The translations under genes were made by a program, and so were the position numbers. The notes under the pieces are model-generated. The model did not search any database. It saw nothing but the letters and a program-made list of their open reading frames with translations, and was not told where the DNA came from. 64,000 bases of DNA, taken from Candidatus Sabulitectum silens. Its GTDB lineage: Bacteria > Fermentibacterota > Fermentibacteria > Fermentibacterales > JCC-6. Shown here in pieces: positions 50,231 to 60,491 of this stretch (its first letter is position 1; every line of letters starts with the position of its first letter). The DNA is taken from positions 1-64,000 of the forward strand of contig MJAN01000004.1 of NCBI GenBank assembly GCA_001875255.1, read 5' to 3'.

Positions 50231-52266
50231 TCACACGCCGGGAAGCTCGATGCCGCCGTACCTCCACATCTGACTGCCGATTATACTGTGAACCCGGGTT
50301 AAGGGCATAGGTTCCAACTTATTAACCAATCTCACAAGATCGCCGTCGGTGCCCAGGTCCGCCACCCTGAACTCCGGAATTCCATGCTGTGCCGTTCCCA
50401 GCACCTGGCCGGGTCCCCTTGCCCTGAGGTCTTTTCCGCAACCACGAACCCGTCGTTGGTTCCTGCCAGAACACCGAGCCTTTCCAGTGAATCCCCCCGG
50501 GCATTGTCTCCGGGGATAAGGAAACACCAGGAGTCCCGCCCCCCCTTCCAACCCGGCCCCGGAGCTGATGGAGCTGGCTGAGTCCGAAGCGCTCGGCATT
50601 CACCACCACCATTATGGTGGCTTCGGGGACGTCTATGCCAACTTCGATCACAGTGGTGCTCACAAGGACCCCTATCTCTCCTCTGCTGAACCTGTTCGTA
50701 ACGTCGACCTTTTCCGCCGGGGGCATGGTTCCGTGGAGCAGCCCGGCGCCGAACCTGGCCAGGGGGCCGGACATCGCTATCTCATAGGCTGTGGCGGCAT
50801 CCCTGAGGTCGCTTTTTTCCGAAACCTCCTTAAGGGGTATACCAGGAACACCCGTTCATCCTTCTCCAGCCTCTCCAGCATGAACTGAAAGACAGTTGCC
50901 TTCTCCCCCGGGTTCACTATCCTGGTACTCACCGTACCTCGCCCCGGGGGCATGGAATCAAGTACCGACACGTCCAGGTCGCCATAAAAGGTCATCGCCA
51001 GGGTCCTGGGAATGGGGGTTGCGGACATTACCAGGGCGTGGGGTCTGGGTTTCACCCTTCCCAGCAGCCTGTCCCTCTGGGCCACTCCGAACCGGTGCTG
51101 CTCGTCTATGACAAGAAAGCCAAGTGAATCCAGGGGCACCCAGTCCTCCAGAATGGCATGGGTCCCCACCAGCACCGTGGAAGGGTTCGAGACAAGCCTT
51201 GAACCGAGTTCCCTCCTGGCCGAAGCCGATGTGCCCCCTGTGAGCATTTCAACCTGAACGCCGAAGGGGCCGCAGAAACCGGAAAGACTGTTGAAATGCT
51301 GATTCGCCAGGACCTCGGTTGGAGCAAGGACCGCCGCGGTCATTCCCGAAAGCGCCGCGGAAACGCAGCCATAGGCCGCCACCACGGTTTTCCCTGAACC
51401 CACATCCCCCTGAAGAAGGCGCCGCATGGGCTTTCCCCCCCGGAAGTCCTCACGGAGTTCCCCGCACACCCGCTCCTGGGCATCGGTGAGGGCCCAGGGC
51501 AGCCCCTCCTCAAAAGCAGAGACCTCCAGCCCGGAAAGGACCTTTCCCTCCTGGGAGGTTCCCCTTGCCCGTACCGCCTGCAGAATGGACCGGTGAAGAT
51601 AGAGTTCCTCCATTGCCACCAGCCTTCTGGCCATGGCGGCCTCATCCGGGGACTCCGGCAGGTGGGCCGCCCTGAACATCTCCCAACGGGTGGAGAAACC
51701 CTGCTCAGCCAGGAACTCAGAAGGTAGTATATCCACCAGTGAACCCCTCACCGCGTCGAGGACCGACCGGGCAAGCCTGCGCATCACCGACTGGTTCAGC
51801 CCGGCGGTGAGTCCGTAGACCGGAAGCATCCCTGGAAGGTCCGCCGCCCCTGCACTCTCACCGCTGAAGTAAAGCTCCGGATGAACTATGTTGAGTCCCC
51901 TGAATGCCTCCACCGTACCGCATGCCACCACATTCATCCCCTCCCTGAGGCTGGAGGCGGGGAACCCTCCGCGGAAAAAGGTGAGGGTGATGCTTCCGGT
52001 GTTATCCGAAAGGACCGCGGTAATGGCGGGACCCCTGCCCCTTTCCGTCTGGAAACGGAGACTATTCGCCCGGAAACCACCCCTTCGCTGCCCATCCTGA
52101 GCCCCGCCACCGGAGTAACCGTCCTTCTGTCGAGAAAGCGCCTGGGAAGATAGAGCAGCATGTCTCCCAGGGTATTTATGGAAAGCCTTCCCAGAAGCTC
52201 TTTCCGGGCCTTTCCAACACCCTTGATTAAATCTATATTCCGGTCCGTTTCCAGTGTTCTCTCCAA
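50231..52266 (-). CDS. recG: ATP-dependent DNA helicase RecG, frameshifted
   Basis: Branched-DNA helicase for replication fork rescue, about 678 residues. The wedge/OB domain at the N-terminus starts [19 protein letters not shown]. Walker A is [14 protein letters not shown], the DEAH-type box is IDEQHRFGV, motif III is [12 protein letters not shown] and motif V is [16 protein letters not shown], with QLRGRVGRG following. Indels near 52045 and 51960, near 50825 (corrected [18 protein letters not shown]), near 50530 and near 50430 break it. It ends [12 protein letters not shown]. The start is TTG 52266 with no clear ribosome binding site. Confidence 0.93.
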
Positions 52267-52273
52267 TCAGGGG

Positions 52274-52300
52274 TTGACGATGGCTTCGTATATGTATAAT
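52274..52300 (+). promoter_or_regulatory. Possible promoter for the TPR/T9SS-substrate genes
   Basis: TTGACG at 52274-52279 and a perfect TATAAT at 52295-52300, separated by 15 bases, lie 40 bases before the TPR gene and directly upstream of the divergent recG start. The spacer is short. Confidence 0.45.
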
Positions 52301-52339
52301 TCACGGCGATACTGTTAAGCCACTCCACGGAGGTAAACT

Positions 52340-52858
52340 GTGATGAGCGACCTGAAGTCCGCACGGATCGATCTTGAACGCAAGGTCAGGAAAGACCCCG
52401 AGGACATTGACGCAAGGCTTTCACTGGCAAAGATCCAGATGGAAGACAAAGACCCCACCACGGCCATCCCCCTCTACACAGAGATACTGAACATCGACCC
52501 GGAGAACGCCGAGGCCTTCATGGGTCTGGGACTCGCCTGGGGAATGTCCATACTGGAGAACATCCCAGCGGCGGAACTCCACGGCGACGAGGTAGATGAA
52601 GAGGAACTCCTCAACAATGCAATTCAGTTCCTTGAACGGTCCATAGAGCTCGACCCCGAGAACACATCATCCCTGAACGCCCTGGCAAGGCTCTATATAG
52701 TCCAGAGCCTTGAAGAAGAGGCGGTGGAGATGTTCAAGCAGTCCCTCCTCCTCGACCAGGCCCAGCATGATGTCCTCGAGGAGCTTCAGAAACTCACCGG
52801 CACCCCGGTCTGGCAGCTCCTTGAAAAGGATGTGTACATGGGGGAATTCGAGGAATAG
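52340..52858 (+). CDS. TPR-repeat protein
   Basis: 172 residues without a signal peptide. Repeats are visible at about 20-55 (AIPLYTEILNIDPENAEAF), 90-125 (AIQFLERSIELDPENTSSL) and 125-150 (AVEMFKQSLLLDQAQHD). The ending LTGTPVWQLLEKDVYMGEFEE is not a repeat. GGAGG precedes either GTG 52340 or ATG 52343. The gene is intact. It is a predicted cytoplasmic interaction protein with unknown partners and the first gene of a short plus-strand pair. Confidence 0.75.
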   Translation: MMSDLKSARIDLERKVRKDPEDIDARLSLAKIQMEDKDPTTAIPLYTEILNIDPENAEAFMGLGLAWGMSILENIPAAELHGDEVDEEELLNNAIQFLERSIELDPENTSSLNALARLYIVQSLEEEAVEMFKQSLLLDQAQHDVLEELQKLTGTPVWQLLEKDVYMGEFEE

Positions 52859-52944
52859 AACCGATTTGCTTTCAGTGTGTTATGTTTTTATCTTAAGAGA
52901 GGAATATTTGTAACTCCGTAAGCTCTAGCGAAAGGGCTTTGAAG

Positions 52945-54369
52945 ATGAAAACCAACACAGTGATTCTGATCATTGCCATATTTGCCTTTTTGACCCCGGA
53001 AGCCTCAGCCCAGTACCGCTGGGGGGAAGACCGCCTGATAGCCCACTTCGACAACGGCGTTGCCGTTACCGGCCCGGGCTACTCCAGTTTTCACTGCTTC
53101 TACGGAACCGACTCCGATGTTTTCGTGGGCATAGTAGAAGATTCTACCTCCAATCTCGGGGACAGGTTCATAATACGAAAGTCATTCAACAACGGGCTTT
53201 CCTGGACACGCCAGAACACGTTCTCCGCCACTACTATCCAGATCTTTTCGCCCTCTTTCTGCATAGCACCCTCGACCGGGAACATCTTCGTTGTCTGTTC
53301 CGCTTCCCAGGGCAATGAAACCTCTCTCCTTATCGGAAGAGAATACAGCTATGATGCCCTTTTTCTGGTTCAAAATATTGATCTTGAGTTTGAGTACCCC
53401 GGAGCCGGTCTCATAAGATCCTCCTTCGTGGTGGCCAACACAACTTCCGATGAGGTCTGGCTCTTCGTTGAGGACCAGAACGACTGGCTCTATCTAAGCA
53501 GGTCCTCAGACCTTTCCACCTGGACCCCATTCGAACCGGTGGCGGTGAATGTGAGCAGACCCTCCGGCGAGGTCTGCGCCGAAGGGAATGTGGCGGTGAC
53601 CTGGTCACAGTCCATCACCGGGGACATAATGTGCGCCGTGGGCAGCATCGACGGCAGTTTCCAGCCGGCGGTCACCGTTACCACCAACGCCTCCACCATG
53701 GCCACGCCCATCCCGGCCTGGGAGCACCTGGGAGAGTATAATCTGGGTGTGATCTGGCACAGCGACACCGGCAAGTCATACCTCAATCTCTCATCCGACG
53801 GCGGAGAGACCTGGGGTGAAGACCTCTTCGTGGTAAACGGCTACTATCCCTACATCGACCACTTCGCCGGCACCAGAAGGATGGGTGCCTGCGCTGTGAA
53901 CGAGGCCGGGGATGTCCTGGTGGCCAACGCCTCGAACCTTTCCGCCCTTCCAATGGCACCCTTCACCGTGCGTTCCGGACACCAGGCAACCATCGACGAA
54001 CCGGCAAAGGTTGCCTTCGGCCAGTCATCCTACCAGCTTGCCCTCTTCTACCTCACCCCCACCACCGAGGACTTCTGGTTCAACAGTTCGGTCCTTACCG
54101 GCATAGAGGAGGGGGAGGGCCATTCGGTATCTCCCTCGGTCACCGCCGGCCCCAACCCGTCCGCCGGGTCGTTCTCCGTGAGTGCAGCGGGGTTCTTCGG
54201 AAATGCGGTTTACGGTGTCTATTCCCTTGACGGCCGCCTGATCACCAGCTCCACTTCCGATACCGGGGGGGTCACCATCAACGGCTCACAGCTCCCCGCA
54301 GGGGTTTACACCATCGTGGTTACCGATGAAACCGGGAACACGGCAAGCTGCAGGATGGTCAGGTTCTAG
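52945..54369 (+). CDS. Secreted beta-propeller-like protein with T9SS type A sorting domain
   Basis: 474 residues from ATG 52945 (a TTG six bases upstream is less likely). A signal peptide (ILIIAIFAFLTPEASA, cleaved before QY) is followed by about 370 residues of BNR/sialidase-like repeats (FNNGLSWTRQN, SSDGGETWGEDLF are Asp-box-like). The last 85 residues form a type A T9SS C-terminal target domain (VTAGPNPSAGSFSV, YGVYSLDGRLITSS, LPAGVYTIVV). It should be exported and anchored or released by T9SS. It converges with the panE-like gene, overlapping by 11 bases. Confidence 0.85.
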   Translation: MKTNTVILIIAIFAFLTPEASAQYRWGEDRLIAHFDNGVAVTGPGYSSFHCFYGTDSDVFVGIVEDSTSNLGDRFIIRKSFNNGLSWTRQNTFSATTIQIFSPSFCIAPSTGNIFVVCSASQGNETSLLIGREYSYDALFLVQNIDLEFEYPGAGLIRSSFVVANTTSDEVWLFVEDQNDWLYLSRSSDLSTWTPFEPVAVNVSRPSGEVCAEGNVAVTWSQSITGDIMCAVGSIDGSFQPAVTVTTNASTMATPIPAWEHLGEYNLGVIWHSDTGKSYLNLSSDGGETWGEDLFVVNGYYPYIDHFAGTRRMGACAVNEAGDVLVANASNLSALPMAPFTVRSGHQATIDEPAKVAFGQSSYQLALFYLTPTTEDFWFNSSVLTGIEEGEGHSVSPSVTAGPNPSAGSFSVSAAGFFGNAVYGVYSLDGRLITSSTSDTGGVTINGSQLPAGVYTIVVTDETGNTASCRMVRF

Positions 54370-55180
54370 AATCTATTTCCGAAGTTAGATAACTGGCCAC
54401 CGGGCAAAGACCCGGCATGTTCTCTACGGCGTAGCCTGTAAGGAAGTCTATCTCCGTTGGCCGGTGGTTTTCCAGGTCCTGGAGCATGCTGCACCTGTTA
54501 GGGGAGTTCTCCAGAAGCCAGTGAAGCATTCCTTTTCCCAGTGAAAGGGATTCCTCCGTGGGCATCAGCGGAGCCAGCTCCTGTTCAAGCTCTTCTATGA
54601 AATGCCCCATGGGTGAATCCTCAAGCCTGTTGTTGGGAAGGCCGGTAAGGGCGCCTATGGGGTTGATTATGCTGTTGGCGTACCACTTGGCCCACCGATG
54701 GGGAGCGATGTCCTCTACTCCTATCACACCTGGCAGTGTGTCTTTGAAGAGGTTCCAGGCCATGCCCCCGGTGCGGCAGAAGACCCTTCCCGGTGACACC
54801 TCCACCGAATGGTGACCGGTTTTCCTGAAGCCGGTGGTGAGTGGGGCATACTCCACTGGAAAGGGGAATGGACCCCACTGGGAGGAAAGCCCCATTCCGT
54901 TGGAGAGGCAGATGACAGGTGAAGGGATATGAACCGATGCCTCCCTTATATCGTAGGCCTTAAGGGCGGCAATGGTAATATCCACCGGAGGGATATGATC
55001 GATGGCCGTGTGAAGTATCTCTACCGGGTCTTTCCGCCAGTGAGGAACACTGAAACTTCCCATTGTTTCAGTTGTACCAGGGGGTCCGGCAAGGATCACC
55101 CGGGACACTTCAGAAGAAAGGGCGACGGCCACCGCTATTCCCACGGCGCCGTCGCCTGCAACTGCTATGGAATCAGCCAG
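54359..55180 (-). CDS. Ketopantoate reductase-family oxidoreductase (ApbA/PanE)
   Basis: About 273 residues. The N-terminal Rossmann motif is VAGDGAVGIAVA (GxGxxG), followed by ITIAALKAYDI and VICLSNGMGL, and the C-terminal ApbA domain has KWYANSIINPIGALTG with the conserved Lys and Asn and RPTEIDFLTGYAVE. It may reduce ketopantoate in coenzyme A synthesis, but the family also includes other 2-keto reductases. No standard start codon lies between the ytxH stop and the Rossmann motif; CTG 55180 is shown, and an ATG at 55240 would overlap ytxH by 56 bases. An indel at the N-terminus is possible. Confidence 0.75.
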   Translation of the reverse strand: MADSIAVAGDGAVGIAVAVALSSEVSRVILAGPPGTTETMGSFSVPHWRKDPVEILHTAIDHIPPVDITIAALKAYDIREASVHIPSPVICLSNGMGLSSQWGPFPFPVEYAPLTTGFRKTGHHSVEVSPGRVFCRTGGMAWNLFKDTLPGVIGVEDIAPHRWAKWYANSIINPIGALTGLPNNRLEDSPMGHFIEELEQELAPLMPTEESLSLGKGMLHWLLENSPNRCSMLQDLENHRPTEIDFLTGYAVENMPGLCPVASYLTSEIDSRT

Positions 55181-55184
55181 AGAA

Positions 55185-55499
55185 CTACTCGGCCTCGGGT
55201 TCCTTTTTGCCTTTGCCACGGGTCTTTCCGCTGACGGCATCCACTACTTCCTCGACCTTGTGCTTGCCGTCGGAGTAGATCTTTTCGGCCTTGTTCCTGC
55301 CTTCGTGGTATACCCTTTCGGCTTCGGTCATACCCTTCTCGTAGTAATCCTCGCCCTTATGATAGGCGTCTTCCGCGGTTTCCCTGATCTTCTTCCTGGT
55401 GTCTTCGCCCTTCGCCGGGGCGTAAAGAATTGCGGCCACTCCTCCGGCCAGAAGACCTGCCATGAAGGCCCAGAATTCTCCTCTTCCTCTTTCGCTCAT
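55185..55499 (-). CDS. YtxH domain-containing protein
   Basis: 104 residues from ATG 55499 (after GGAGAAAG): a short N-terminal membrane-interacting helix of YtxH type (FWAFMAGLLAGGVAAILYAPAKGEDTR is spread over residues 8-34), then an amphipathic, highly charged helix with repeated YHKGEDYYEKG/YHEGRNKAEKIY units and a basic tail. Such proteins are stress-related with no known enzyme activity. It lies 20 bases after secA. Confidence 0.82.
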   Translation of the reverse strand: MSERGRGEFWAFMAGLLAGGVAAILYAPAKGEDTRKKIRETAEDAYHKGEDYYEKGMTEAERVYHEGRNKAEKIYSDGKHKVEEVVDAVSGKTRGKGKKEPEAE

Positions 55500-55519
55500 T
55501 CTTTCTCCCTTCCGCGCCG

Positions 55520-58500
55520 CTATCTTCCACAGCAACGCTTGTATTTTTTGCCGCTGCCGCAGGGGCAGGGGTCGTTACGGCCGACCTTTTCCTCGGTGCG
55601 GACAACGGTCTGCTGCTTCCCCTCGGCGTTCCTGCCTGCCCCTGTCCTGTTGTCCCGGGCAGGGGGCATCGTTACGCCGGGGTGCACCGCCTGTCCGGCG
55701 GGACCCTGCTGCCTCTGTATTTTAGAGGCTGGCCATAATGATAGTATCTGCCTTACGGCCTGTTTGTCAATACCATCCAGTAGGTCCTCAAAGAGATTGA
55801 AGGCCTCCTTCTTGTATTCAACCAGGGGATCCCGCTGGGCATAGGCCCTCAGGCCGATGCCGGACTTCAGGTGGTCCAGGGCGTATAGATGGTCACGCCA
55901 CTTGCTGTCGATGGAGCTGAGGACCGACCACTTCTCGAGGTCGGTGAGCATCCGTTCACCAAGCTTCTCCCTCTTCTTGGAATAGTATTCCATGACCATG
56001 TCCACGATCCGGGAACGGACCGCTTCGGGATCCCTTGAGAAATCCTCAATTCCCTGGAGCCTGAACATCATTCCAGAGAGGTCCCTGAGTATCACCTCGG
56101 CGGCGTCGGGGTTCCATTCATGGGGTTCGGTGCCGTCGGGGAAGGCTTCCCTCACGGAGTGATCCGCCACGGCTTTGATCATCTCCTCCACCTCATCGGA
56201 AAGCCCCTCGCCGGTCAGGGCCTGGAGCCTTCTGCCGTATATGACCTCCCGCTGGCGGTTGGCCACGTCGTCGTATTCCAGAAGGTGCTTCCTGATCCCG
56301 AAGTGATACTGCTCCACCCTTTTCTGGGCCTGCTCAATGGATTTCGTCAGCAGGGGATGCTCAATTGGTGCCCCCTCTTTCTCCTGGCTCTTCTTCAGGA
56401 AATCAATGATCTTCTCGCTGGCGAAGAGCCTGAAGAGGTCGTCTTCCAGGGAGAGATAGAAACGGCTTCCGCCTGGGTCCCCCTGCCTTCCGCTGCGGCC
56501 CCTGAGCTGCCGGTCTATCCGCCTGGATTCATGCCGCTCGGTGCCTATGACGAAGAGACCGCCGTCGATCTTTTCCCCCTCGGGGGTGGTGAGCTGCTTC
56601 ACCTCCGGGGCCAGCTTGATGTCGGTGCCCCTTCCCGCCATGTTGGTGGCTATGGTAACGGCGCCCTTTCCACCGGCCCTGGCTATTATCTCCGCCTCCT
56701 GCTGGTGGTGTTTCGCGTTCAGCACACTATGAACTATCTTCCTGCGCTTGAGAAGCTTGGAAAGCAGCTCGGAAACCTCCACGGAAACGGTGCCCACCAG
56801 AATGGGCTGACCCATGGAATGCCTGTAGGCTATCTCGTCTATTATGGCCGCGTACTTTTCCCTCTTGGAGGCGTAAACCCTGTCGTTGTGATCAACCCTG
56901 GCCACCGGTCTGTTGGTGGGAGCCACCGCCACGCTTATCTCGTAGATGCTTCCGAATTCCTCTTCCTCGGTTTCCGCGGTACCGGTCATGCCGGCGAGTT
57001 TTTCGTACATTCTGAAGTAGTTCTGGATGGTTATGGTTGCCAGCGTCTGGGTCTCACTTCTTATTTCAACGTTCTCCTTGGCCTCCAGGCCTCATGGAGG
57101 CCGTCGGAGAACCTTCTGCCGGGCATTGGTCTTCCGGTGAACTGGTCTACTATCACCACCCTGCCCTGGTCCAGCACATACTCCACATCCTTCTCGTAGA
57201 GCTGGTAGGCCTTCAGAAGCTGGTCGATGTTGTGAAGGGCCTCGGCCCTGCTGGTCTGGTTCTCGTATATCTGCTTTCGAAGTTCGAACTTCTCCGCCTC
57301 GGGAAGTTCCTTAGCCTCGAGTTCCGCCATCTCGTCGCCTATGTCACGAAGCAGGAAGAAGTCGGGATCCTCCGGGGAAAGCATTTTTCGGCCCATGTCC
57401 GATACGGAAACGGATTTTCCCTCTCGTCGATGGCGAAATAGAGCCCTCGTCAAGTTCATGGATGTTCTTCTCCCGGAGCCTCTCCCCCTCGACCCTTTTC
57501 ACCGCCGCGGCTATGTCCGGGTCCCGCAGGGCCTTTGTGAGCCTTCGATGCTTCGGGGCGCCCGCCTGGCCTTCAGGTACATCGTTGCGGCACCGTGGGT
57601 GTCGCCCTTTTCCCACAGCTCGTTGGCGTCGGCCACTATGGTGTTCAGCAGTTCCGACTGCTTCCGCACGAGCCTGGCCACGGTGGACCGGTATTCCAGG
57701 TACTGGTTCCTGTTCCTGGCAACCGGGCCGCTGATTATGAGGGGGGTCCTTGCCTCGTCGATGAGAACGCTGTCGACCTCGTCCACGATTGCGTAGTGGT
57801 AACCCCGCTGGACCCTCTGCTCAAGCCTTACCGCCATGTTGTCCCGGAGGTAGTCGAAACCGAATTCGCTGTTGGTGCCGTAGGTTATGTCGCAGTTGTA
57901 CTGCTCACGCCTCTGGTCCGGGGTCATTCCTCCCTGTATGCAGCCAACGGTGAGGCCCAGATACTGGTAGATGGGACCCATCCAGAGGGAGTCCCGGAGG
58001 GCAAGGTAGTCGTTCACGGTGACAAGATGGGTGCCCCTGCCAACGGGAATACCCTCAAGGGGCTGAAAGACCCAGCCGTCGTAGTCCTCCCCGAACTCCG
58101 CCGAGGCAAGTTCCACCCATTCAGGATTGAGGCGCAGGGCGTTGAGATACATGGGAAGCACGGCCACAAGGGTTTTCCCCTCACCGGTGGCCATTTCTGT
58201 TATCATGCCCCGGTGGAGGGTGATGGCGCCCTTCAGCTGAACATCGTAGGGGACCATGTTCCACACCTCGGACCTGCCGGTAACGTTCCATTCCCTGCCC
58301 AGGTTCCTCCGGCAGGCCTCCTTCACCACGGCGAAGGCCTCAACCATGATGTCGTCCACGGTTTCCCCCCGGAGCAGCCTTATCCTGAAGTTCTGAGTTC
58401 TGCTCTTCAGTTCCTCTTCAGAGAGTGACTCAAGTAGGGAGAACTCTTCGTTTATCTCCTGGACGAAGGGCTCCAGGCTCTTCATAAGTTTTGCCTGGCT

Positions 58501-58542
58501 GTCGCCGAGTATCATTTTAACGAATTTACCAAACTTGCCCAT
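55520..58542 (-). CDS. secA: Protein translocase motor SecA, frameshifted
   Basis: ATPase driving Sec export, about 1,007 residues. Walker A is [13 protein letters not shown], the DEAD-like box [15 protein letters not shown], and helicase motifs include [26 protein letters not shown] and [14 protein letters not shown]. The C-terminal zinc-binding tail is [13 protein letters not shown]. An N-proximal insertion ([20 protein letters not shown]) and a central extension lengthen it beyond 900 residues. Frame breaks are near 57545, 57425 and 57085, with one more near 57020-57060. The start is ATG 58542 ([14 protein letters not shown]), overlapping the upstream lipoprotein stop. Confidence 0.95.
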
Positions 58543-58847
58543 CAGGGAAAATCCTCCATGCATATTTCTGCGGCGGCATAACCGCCCAGGAGGGCCCCGG
58601 CCATGTCAGCCAGGAGATCGGAGGCCTGAAAACCCCCTCCCCTCCACTGGTCGTACAGTTCCTTCAAAAACCCCAGGCCTGCGGTGACTCCGGCGGATTC
58701 CAGGGGCCTGGATGTGGCCGCGGTGCCCAGGGAGGCAGCCGAGGCGGAGAAAGCAAAATGGTTCCACCCGTCGGATTGCATCACAGCGCCGCACCCGGAG
58801 AGGAACATAACGAATAAAACCGGCGCAACGCACAGGGAAAACCTCAA
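58542..58847 (-). CDS. YfiM-like lipoprotein
   Basis: 101 residues: a lipoprotein signal ([10 protein letters not shown]) and a domain with the YfiM/DUF2279 pattern, namely [36 protein letters not shown] and [18 protein letters not shown]. In this family the His, Glu and Asp positions are conserved, but the role is unknown. It is translationally coupled to secA (TGATG) and overlaps the TPR gene end. Confidence 0.75.
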   Translation of the reverse strand: MRFSLCVAPVLFVMFLSGCGAVMQSDGWNHFAFSASAASLGTAATSRPLESAGVTAGLGFLKELYDQWRGGGFQASDLLADMAGALLGGYAAAEICMEDFP

Positions 58848-59754
58848 AACGGCTCTCCGAATCCGCTTGAGACCGAAGTGAACTCATTCATAAGGTCAAG
58901 GAGTGAATCGGCCCTCAGGGCCCAGGAGCTGTCTTCGTTCCATACCGAGGAGGCCTCGATGAGATAGGGAATAGCAAGGGACATTCTGTTCTCCCTGACA
59001 AGATCACGACCCCTGAAGTAAAGCATCCAGCCGAGATCCGCCCCGGTTGAGGGTGTCATTCGCAGGGAGTAGGCATTCCTGGAGGCATCCAGGGCAAGAT
59101 CGTGGTTCTCCAGGGCAAGGTATACGGATGCGGCGGTCTGCCAGTAATGGAAGTCTTCCTCCCCCATCGCTGAGAGTTCCTGGAAATGAAGCAGGGCCTC
59201 TTCGGTCATCCCCTCCTCCAGGAGCCTGTCCACCAGTATGCTTCTGTAGAACCCCTCACCGGGCGTCAGTTCAACCGCCCGGGAAATGTAGGGAAGGCCC
59301 TTTTCCGGAAAAGTATGGAAAGCCAGCACCCGGCATCGGCAGCAACAGCCGAATCACTGTTTTCATAGCTTTCAAGGAGCCACATAACAGACGGTCCCCG
59401 GGGTTGGCCCAGCTCCAGTTCCGCCCTGGCGAGCCGGTATCTGCAAACACCGCCCCCGGCCACCAGCGGCGAGTAGCCGATAACCTCGGAGGGCCTTGAG
59501 GCCAGTGCCTTCAGAAGCTCGGCCAGACAGTTCTCGTTGCCGGGGTCGAGTTCCAGGGCGGCAATGGCATAGGATTCCGCTAAATCGGGCATATGTAGCT
59601 GGTTGAAACACCAGGCCGCCCGGTAGAGGGGAAACCAGTCGAGGGGCCTGGACCGGGAACGCCGGACATAATGATCAAGGGCGGCGGTTACATCGCCGCT
59701 GTCAAGGGGCGACCCGCCGGTGGAAAGGAACAGTAGCAGAAGCAGAAGAGCCGT
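58844..59754 (-). CDS. Secreted TPR protein, frameshifted, apparent ACG start
   Basis: About 303 residues. The N-terminus is a signal peptide (ALLLLLLFLSTGGSPL) in the frame that directly follows the stop of the upstream gene. The only position with a proper ribosome binding site (GGGAGG, 7 bases) is an ACG at 59754, so either ACG is used or an ATG has been miscalled. TPR-like repeats follow (ESYAIAALELDPGNENCLAE, RAVELTPGEGFYRSILVD, HYWQTAASVYLALENHDLAL). An indel near 59300 splits it. It is predicted to be periplasmic. Confidence 0.7.
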
Positions 59755-60153
59755 CTAGAGGCCTCCCAGGTTAAGGTTCTCCTCGGGGAGGACCCCCCTG
59801 TAAACGATGGAGAACACCGTTCTGTCCGATGGCCTCCAGTCGAGCTGGAAACCGCCCAGAACATTGCCGAAATCGTTTCCGTCGCTGGAGAAGGTCATCA
59901 GACGGGAGTAACCCATCTCAACCGTGGCGTCGAGCTTCGGGTGCAGGGCGAAGCGCATGCTTCCCAGGTATGTTCCACGGCCGTAGGAGCCGTACCTGCC
60001 CGAGGAATAGGAGAAGCTGGCCCGGCTGCTGAACTCCGGCTGAAAACCGGACCCGCCCCCCGGGAACCCCACGAGGTTGAAGCCCGAGGGGTCAAGACCG
60101 AAGGCCATGGCACCGGCTGACACAACGAGCAGAAGCATAATAACAGTTCTCAT
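59755..60153 (-). CDS. Small secreted, outer-membrane-barrel-like protein
   Basis: 132 residues with a signal peptide (LLLVVSAGAMA). The mature part is rich in Gly, Ser, Phe and Tyr with alternating beta-strand patterns (FSSRASFSYSSGRYGSYGRG, ATVEMGYSRLMTF, FQLDWRPSDRTVFSIVYRG), as in small beta-barrels. It is short for a full barrel, so it may be a fragment. It has a good ribosome binding site (TGGAGGTTCC). It is divergent from the radical SAM cluster with a 53-base gap. Confidence 0.6.
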   Translation of the reverse strand: MRTVIMLLLVVSAGAMAFGLDPSGFNLVGFPGGGSGFQPEFSSRASFSYSSGRYGSYGRGTYLGSMRFALHPKLDATVEMGYSRLMTFSSDGNDFGNVLGGFQLDWRPSDRTVFSIVYRGVLPEENLNLGGL

Positions 60154-60174
60154 AATGGAACCTCCATGTTAGAC

Positions 60175-60187
60175 AGGTATATTACCT
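60175..60187. promoter_or_regulatory. Small palindrome in the divergent gap before the peptide-modification cluster
   Basis: AGGTA-TAT-TACCT is a perfect 5+3+5 inverted repeat in the AT-rich 53-base gap between divergent genes. It could be an operator or part of a promoter, but the arms are short and no regulator gene is near. Confidence 0.25.
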
Positions 60188-60206
60188 ATACTGTGTTCCA
60201 GGGTCA

Positions 60207-60491
60207 ATGTTCCAGCAGAAAACAATGAAGGGCGTTTATGACAGAACTGCAGTACGCAGAGGGCGTGGTTTCAGAAGGGAGCCCGCCGGGGGAATACTTT
60301 TCAATGTAGACACCGGCGACCTCCAGGTGGCCGAGGGTGTTGCCTTCGGCATCTGCGACATGATAGACCACGGAGCCGAAAGGGATGACATTCTGACGGA
60401 GCTCAAGAAAAATTACCCCGATCAGGACAATATAGAGCAGGACCTTGACCATTTCCTGGATGAACTCCGAAGCCGGGGAGCCCTGGCTTGA
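60207..60491 (+). CDS. PqqD-family peptide-binding protein (RRE)
   Basis: 94 residues from ATG 60207, or 88 from ATG 60225 (MKGVYDRTAVRRG). Winged-helix PqqD/RRE signature: AGGILFNVDTGDLQVAEGVA then ICDMIDHGAERDDILTELKKNYP and DLDHFLDELRSRGAL. PqqD proteins bind the leader of a precursor peptide and present it to a radical SAM enzyme. The stop overlaps the TTG start of the first radical SAM gene. The gene is intact. Confidence 0.85.
   Translation: MFQQKTMKGVYDRTAVRRGRGFRREPAGGILFNVDTGDLQVAEGVAFGICDMIDHGAERDDILTELKKNYPDQDNIEQDLDHFLDELRSRGALA

Noticed and set aside
56120..57199. 359-codon plus-strand frame opposite secA
   Set aside because: secA motifs lie on the minus strand across the same bases.
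55520..58542. Programmed ribosomal frameshifting in secA and others
   Set aside because: Several shifts per gene in both directions, without the same slippery site or stimulatory structure; sequence error is simpler.
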